Origin: Adiantum capillus-veneris | Lineage: Eukaryota; Streptophyta; Polypodiopsida; Polypodiales; Pteridaceae | Reading direction: 5' to 3' | NCBI GenBank assembly: GCA_014529385.2 | Contig: CM043951.1 | Location: 112,153,969-112,217,968 of the forward strand | DNA length: 64,000 nucleotides | The notes under the pieces: model-generated | Database searches by the model: none | Seen by the model: only the letters and a program-made list of their open reading frames with translations | What the model was told of the DNA's origin: nothing | Made by a program: the position numbers and the translations under genes | Shown: positions 58,595 through 64,000 of the stretch, one piece after another | How positions within the stretch are numbered: position 1 is the stretch's first letter | Layout: each line of letters opens with the position of its first letter

Positions 58595-59411
58595 CTTCTT
58601 TTTGCCCTTATCACCAGAATTTCCAGACGAAGTGCTGCCAACAGAAGCATTAGGAACAGTATTTTTGCCACTCGCGCAGTAGAACCAATATAAGAAGTGG
58701 CTGCATTGTTGTTACCACCCTTTCTTTGAGAAGAAATAAAATCCTATTCAACTGCACGTTGTCGAGTCCTGTTTTTTCTGAAAAGTGACTCTTGCAACAA
58801 CAATGTGCATAATGCATCAAACTTCACAACTTCAGGATTTCCTTGGGTCATAAGTCTCCAAGTACTAGCAAAAGTCTGGTAAGAATCTGGTAAGGCATCA
58901 AGAACAGTCTCAAATGACTTCACCTGCAGAAATGAGTTGCTCATTGATATCCTTGACACTAGCAAGGAAAGTGTCCATATCATCTTCCTCATGCATAATC
59001 TTCGACTTCAGCTCTTTATGCAGCAAAGAAATTTTAGCCTCATTGCGACTTGCATAACGACCAGCTAGAATAACCCAAGCCTGTTTTGTAGATTTCGAAA
59101 CGGATGTGAGGAACAATGGTGCGCTTCACAGACAACATAATCAATGCATGAGCCTGCGCATCCCTAACATCCCAACAAGCTTCTTCTGCCGTAGGAAAAA
59201 CAACTCTAACAGCAGCAAGACCTGCAACATCCTCAACATCGCCTACATCCTCAGAACTAGGACATATGTCAATGCCCTGCACAATGTTCCAGACGCCCTT
59301 TGACACAAGAACATGTTGTATCATATAAGCCCACATAGGGTAGTTGTCCCCATCCAACCTGTCCTCAACAACAAACATCTTGAACACATCTGTGTTATTG
59401 TTGTCGGCCAT
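58595..59411 (-). pseudogene. copia gag, frameshifted
   Basis: The ATG at 59411 (minus) gives MADNNNTDVFKMFVVEDRLD, then GDNYPMWAYMIQHVLVSKGV, the typical N-terminus of plant copia gag (UBN2-like). Later pieces in other frames: STKQAWVILAGRYASRNEAK and DDMDTFLASVKDINEQL (overlapping 58910-59116), then VLDALPDSYQTFASTWR. At least two frameshifts. Confidence 0.88.
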
Positions 59412-59754
59412 GGTAAATGTTGCACCTGATGTGAAAACTGCCCGAAAATAGGAGAAATGGAGCGGGAACAACATGTGCTATATGGCACAAACCGTAGAAG
59501 AGTATAAGGCACCTGTTATGCAGAAAACTTCAATGATAGAAATTCTGCACAAAATGAAGAAATAGCCTGTGCAGTACTGCCTGTAGTGGAAACGGAGGCC
59601 GAAATGAGCCCGAATCAGAAATCTGACCGAGCTCTATGAGCATGCCTGAAGTATTTGTCGACCTGCGAACACTCGCCAAAGCTCACTGAAATCGAAGAAA
59701 GTGAGCAGGCGTGTACTGGAGCAGTTGGGGACTAAGCCCGGGAGGACGAAACCT
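59412..59754 (-). other. copia leader
   Basis: Untranslated region between PBS and gag on the minus strand; no ORF of note. Confidence 0.6.
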
Positions 59755-59766
59755 GCTCTGACACCA
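59755..59766 (-). promoter_or_regulatory. copia primer-binding site
   Basis: The minus strand reads TGGTGTCAGAGC, one base from the standard initiator tRNA-Met site, two bases inside the 5' LTR. Confidence 0.85.
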
Positions 59767-59768
59767 AT

Positions 59769-59995
59769 TGTTGAAATTAGGGTTGCAGAGAAACACACAC
59801 AGCTTGGAGAAGACGAAGGAAGCTGAAGGCACACAATAGACAGTGTATAACTTAGTGTGCAATGGAAAGATAGATAGCCCTAGAGTGATGGGTGTATATA
59901 CAATGCTCGGGCAAAAAAACCTCCTAAAGAGGGAAAAAATGCCCCGTCGGTCCTAGTGTGTTCACACACATCACTACCACATGTATATGGTAACC
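59769..59995 (-). repeat. 5' LTR of copia element
   Basis: Plus strand from TGTTGAAATTAGGG to TATATGGTAACC; the last base is mutated from the expected A. About 95% identical to 42819-43044. Confidence 0.9.
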
Positions 59996-59999
59996 CAAC

Positions 60000-60119
60000 A
60001 CACCCCGCCCAGGAAACATCAAGTGGGATAAAGCAAAACTTTGCACCAACGTGGTATGTGTCACAAATAAAACCCTTTACATTAATGCATTTGACTTACT
60101 ACACTCACGGACGGTCTAA
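60000..60119 (+). pseudogene. unrecognised ORF, 3' part beyond copia element
   Basis: Reads TPRPGNIKWDKAKLCTNVVC then TNKTLYINAFDLLHSRTV and a stop. It is in phase with the ORF at 42544-42818 once the copia insertion is removed. Function unknown. Confidence 0.5.
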
Positions 60120-62301
60120 ACCACTTGCGCTCTTAAGGTACTCACCCTAAATCAACAATGGGACTCTTTTCCCATTGTGATGTGTAGAGTAAGGATAGAG
60201 TGATCAAGAATAATGTACACCCCTCTTGTCATTCAGTTCCCTTGATCATTTTAATGATCTATTTGGAAAAATCCTATGTAATAATCCCCTTCATAACAGT
60301 ATCATGTTCAACAATTACCACAAACCACGAATGACCGCTAATTTTAGAGACATGTGCATTGGAAATTGGTGGAATAAAAAATCCCCATATCTCTTTGACC
60401 ACCTATCAAAAGAACACTCAGAGATCCATGCACAGTAACACATACCCGTCACGAATTTTACCCTCTCCAATCATTGGTATCAAACTCACAAGCCATACTT
60501 CTCTTGTTTTGATTACGGTCCGTGGATGTGTTAAGAACCACAAGACACTTTCCCCAAATGGAAAGAAATGACTCCCATAGCCAAGTTACAACTGGGAGAG
60601 AGACAGAGGTTCATGATATCTATGACGACAAAAAGCCCATATAAATGTGTCAATTGCAATTTTTATAAGTCTTTTTTTGTCTATAGAATAACAAGAATAA
60701 AATTATCATTTTATCTCTCTTTTAAAATCTTCTTACTCTCTATTATCTTAGTTGTTTGATCTAAACATTGACAGTGCATGGTGAATGATAACATATTGTA
60801 ATTGATTATTTTTACTAAGTAATTGACTGCATTATATTTTAAGTTAGTTAGTGCTTTTAATTAGCACAAGCTAGTACCACATTTTATCTGATCATATCTA
60901 CAAATACTCCTAATGTAAGCTTGGGTTGTAACCCCTTTTTGCAACTTGAGTGTTGATGCTACTACATGGTCTTTATTTCATTAATTGAGGTTAAAAACTG
61001 TCATGAACTCATATGTAGGGTTTAAAGTTTGATGTATTTGCAAATTTATGGACATTTTATTACTACATTACTCATTGTCATATTGTTTTTTCTAGTTCTT
61101 AATTATAGTAAATTTGGTCAACACCATTATCTTTATTATGTTCACCACAAATTTACGACAATATGACTCTCTGTCTAGCCAACACTCACCCGCATGATTT
61201 CAATCACTGTCTTCTTGATTTACTTGTATTTTTCCTACCTTATTCTGTGTCTAATGGATCACAAAGAGCTTCGCAACCATAATGTTGACTATTTCCTTGT
61301 TGTTTCATTCTAAGCTAGCATACCATTCAAGCTGACGCACCACTGCTCCAAACTCTTAGATATGACTACTTTTCCCATTCAAAGAGAACAGTACATCAAT
61401 AACTTTATGCCCACAAAACACACATGTATTTTTGTATTTTTAGTTGCACAATATCCTTTGGGTAGGATACTCTCAAACAGTGAATCATAGTTTATGAGTA
61501 TTTTTTCTACCCAAACATACTCTATCTTTGTCAAATTGATGTTGACATTTATGATATAACTTTTGCCCGTCAATTCCTTCACAAGTTGATGTTATAAAAT
61601 GTCATTATGGAATTATCTACAATAATTGCTTCCTCTTTCCCTTTTCTTGTTCTTGTAAATGTCACCATCACTAATTTTCTTCTAGTTTTGTTGCGACAAT
61701 CATCAGTGATTTAAAATTTACTCTCACATATACAATACGCTTCATTAAGCATGCCCTCATCTCACATATACAATACACCTCATCAAGCACGCCCTCATCT
61801 CACACAAACCCTCGGTCACATTACCCAAAACATTAGTTGAGATACATTGTACATTGTTATGGCAAGGATCTTATGGGCTGAGCTGAATTGGAATGGTAAG
61901 ATTTATACACATGTTAGAGCTCCTACACTTAAAGAGGGCAGGACTCTCCACTCCACACCTTGTTATGGAGACTTATGGTTACTGACATGTGTATTAGAGT
62001 GCCTACACCTCATGAGGCAGGCTCATGGGGTTCACCGTTTAGTAACCCCCTACAAAACGTGCGTTCACGGGGTATTAAAAAAACTCCTCTTTTAACATGT
62101 TTGAATGAATAAAATGACCCTTTATTTTAAGAGATTTTCCCAAAATTGGATATTAAAACCCCTTATTTTAATGTATCTCTGTTAAATTGCCTAAATGTTT
62201 TGCGTATGTTGGATCACTTTGACTTTACATAAACCCAAACCAAATTAAACAATTATCTGTAGCTCAAAACAATTGATACAAAATTACTTGTTTAAACTTA
62301 C
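60120..62301. other. AT-rich interval, nothing recognised
   Basis: Only short frames. At about 61722-61798 a ~40 base unit (CTCACATATACAATAC, then AAGCATGCCCTCAT) is repeated twice. The last part approaches the minus-strand TNP1-like gene. Confidence 0.45.
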
Positions 62302-63764
62302 CGCTTGTAGTGGTCCAGCCGCCGCTTCGAATTGCTCATGAGAGATGTGGTTGTTTTCAAACAACCATCGCCAAGTATCAAATTCTGTATGTTGCTCCCA
62401 ATACTTGACCATCTCTTTGGTTGGTTGAGAGAGAGTGACATTTTCCTAAGTTAGAAATAACAATACCAAATTATCAACTACAATCTTTATAATCAACGAT
62501 CAACGTTATAATTCAAATAATCTTATATATTTATCCTTCCAAGCTCCCTTGCCTCCTGAGCCATAGTGCGTGGGAGTTTGTTTTGCGCGGGCCTCGCGTT
62601 GTTGTGTATATGATGAGCCCGTCGCAGTTTGATCGCTCTTCTCTTGAATCGCCCACTCCCACTTCGCATCTGCCATGTTGCCACCGCGGTAACTTCTGTC
62701 TGGATCTCTGACTTGGTTGGCTGTTGCGCGCCGCACACTGTACTGCTTGTTTTTTATAAATGTCTTTATGTAGCCCTCCAACCATTGTTGTGAAGAATGT
62801 TGATCGGGGGCGTTTGGAAATCTAGCTAACAGAGCGTCCTCAATGTACCGTGCATGATCGGGAAATTTTTCTCTGAACCTTATAAAACAATTCTTATATG
62901 TTGAATGTATAAGAATTTGTAGATGGCATCGAAATGCCCTGCCTTGTGCTGTGCTGAAATCAACCTCCCCGCCATATTTAACCCTGTAGTAGCACCCATG
63001 CGTGTCTGGCACGGGTGCATCAGTATCCTCGTCCTTTGCGTCAAGGGTGGCACGCTCTGAAAGTGGGGACTCTATTCCGCCACCACTAACAAAACATGCG
63101 AAACCACAAGATCCGCCGCCACTTCGTCTCTCACGGTGCTCGCTGTCCTGAGACGAGCGTCGACGCGTGCTACCAGAGGAAGTCCGTCGATGATGTTCAA
63201 GCAAAGCTGGAGTGGAATGGAGTGGCGTATGACCCTGTGATTCCATGGGAGTAGGAACCTGTGATGCAAGGGGAGTAGGACCCTGCGATGGAATAGGAGT
63301 AGGACAAATGGAAGGGAGAGTAGAGAGAGCTGCCGTCAATGCGAGGCTCTGTAGGTAAGGAGTCTCCCTGACTCCCCCATGGTGTAGTGTGCGGAGAAAT
63401 GATGTAGGTCACAAGCTGCTGTGTGGTGTAGCGGCCAAACAAATCCTCCGTCGAGCGGAGGTACTGCTCTCATAAAGAGATAGCCCACTGTAAGTCAGGA
63501 TCTACGACCGGTGCAGGAATCTGAGAAGGGTAGGTGTAGGATGGCGATGCCTGCAACAAATAACAAAAAACCAAACCTATGAAACTCATGGTTTATGGTT
63601 AACTACGTAGAAACATTATTTATTTCTTTGCTTGTTCTCATTGACTCAAGACTCGAGTCCACTGGAGGCGATGTCCACCCCGGGTGGGAGCCCACCTGAG
63701 ATGTGAACCAACCAAAAGAAGAGCCAGTTGGCTGCTCCTCACCAGTTGGTGTATCGTCAGACAT
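62302..63764 (-). pseudogene. TNP1-like protein of a different CACTA family
   Basis: Minus-strand gene with the same layout as the TNP1-like genes above but very diverged. Likely first exon from ATG 63764 (MSDDTPTGEEQPTGSS); next exon from 63550 (ASPSYTYPSQIPAPVVDPDL) with a stop after QWAISL. A frame change near 63340 leads into a 277-codon frame (63339-62506) with PTPIPSQGPTPLASQ-type Pro/Thr repeats, RRSGGGSCGF, CYYRVKYGGEVDF, a basic region (KKFRE-like, YIKTFIKNKQYSVRRA) and HYGSGGKGAWKDKYI, matching HHLGSGGWASFEADF. A further exon is 62445-62302 (ENVTLSQPTKEMVKYWEQH), ending at GTAAGT. The expected donor after KDKY reads ATAAG, apparently mutated. Termini are outside the window or unseen. 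Confidence 0.68.
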
Positions 63765-64000
63765 CTACATTACAAAGAGCAATATAAGAGCAATACATAA
63801 ACTCCTCAACCGTGGTAAAACCAAAGGTACATTGCAGTAATCCATGCATGAGTGGATAATGACCGCAACACCACAATTAAAAAAGAACTATACCCAAGAG
63901 GAAGCGTCTAACCTTCGGATGCTATGCTCCCGTACTTAGTGCCTACATACATGCATAAACAGATATATATGTACACACATATATATGTTAAGGTTGTAAA
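63765..64000. other. right edge, no feature recognised
   Basis: AT-rich tail with ATATATAT runs, possibly upstream sequence of the minus-strand TNP1-like gene. Confidence 0.4.

Larger units (their letters stand above)
42819..59995 (-). mobile_element. Ty1/copia LTR retrotransposon with nested insertions
   Basis: LTRs at 42819-43044 (3') and 59769-59995 (5'), minus orientation, begin TGTTACCATA and end TTTCAACA. A PBS (TGGTGTCAGAGC on the minus strand) and a polypurine tract (CCAGGGGGGATTT, minus strand) are in place. Gag, protease, integrase, RT and RNase H follow in the copia order. Removing the solo LTR (43639-44572) and the CACTA nest (45231-56332) with one TSD each leaves about 5.1 kb, a normal copia size. 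LTRs differ at about ten of 222 positions. The TSD is imperfect (CAACG against CAACA). Gag-pol has many frameshifts. Confidence 0.93.

Overview
The window is transposon-dense nuclear DNA from a land plant. Evidence for this: CACTA (En/Spm) transposase genes with spliced introns, Ty3/gypsy elements of the Tat type with a second RNase H, Ty1/copia, LINE remnants, and primer-binding sites matching plant initiator tRNA-Met. I see no rRNA, no functional tRNA gene, no CRISPR and no intact host gene. The species cannot be named from the sequence.

Layout. 1-6593 is a CACTA element (left end outside the window) with broken TNP2-like and TNP1-like genes. 6594-9278 is a dispersed non-coding repeat with a tRNA-derived SINE-like core, repeated at 34882-37346. 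9319-10676 is an AT-rich element with terminal inverted repeats (TIRs). 10678-13496 is a Ty3/gypsy integrase remnant split by a 1.4 kb fold-back element (11641-13035) that holds four GC-rich hairpins at a ~177 bp period. 13.5-19.05 kb is mostly unrecognised, with a small MITE and a DUF4283/LINE ORF1-like remnant. 19058-27764 is a complete, young Tat-type gypsy element with near-identical LTRs but several coding lesions. 28053-34171 is a short-LTR element, largely gutted, that carries a solo LTR of another family. 37.3-42.5 kb is mainly unrecognised sequence with a 152 bp hairpin, a LINE ORF2 start and a GTGATCAC-rich MITE.

42.5-60.1 kb is a layered nest. An unrecognised ORF is split by a minus-strand Ty1/copia element (42819-59995). 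The copia element is split by a solo LTR (43639-44572, TSD TGTAA) and by a CACTA element (45231-56332, TSD TTC). That CACTA element is split by a second, inverted copy of the same family (48563-53697, TSD AAC). The inverted copy carries a 63 bp TIR insertion (48834-48896, TSD CCCAT). Removing each layer with one TSD copy restores continuity. Both nested CACTA copies carry a fragment resembling a host heavy-metal-associated (HMA/HIPP) gene.

60.1-62.3 kb shows nothing recognisable. 62302-63764 (minus) is a degraded TNP1-like gene of a different CACTA family that runs towards the right edge.

Functionally, CACTA TNP2-like proteins are transposases and TNP1-like proteins bind terminal motifs (established for En/Spm). 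Here every TNP2 copy is broken and one TNP1-like frame (minus, 49217-50529) is open, so these elements look non-autonomous. The head-to-head nested CACTA copies make kilobase-scale inverted repeats that could give double-stranded RNA if transcribed.
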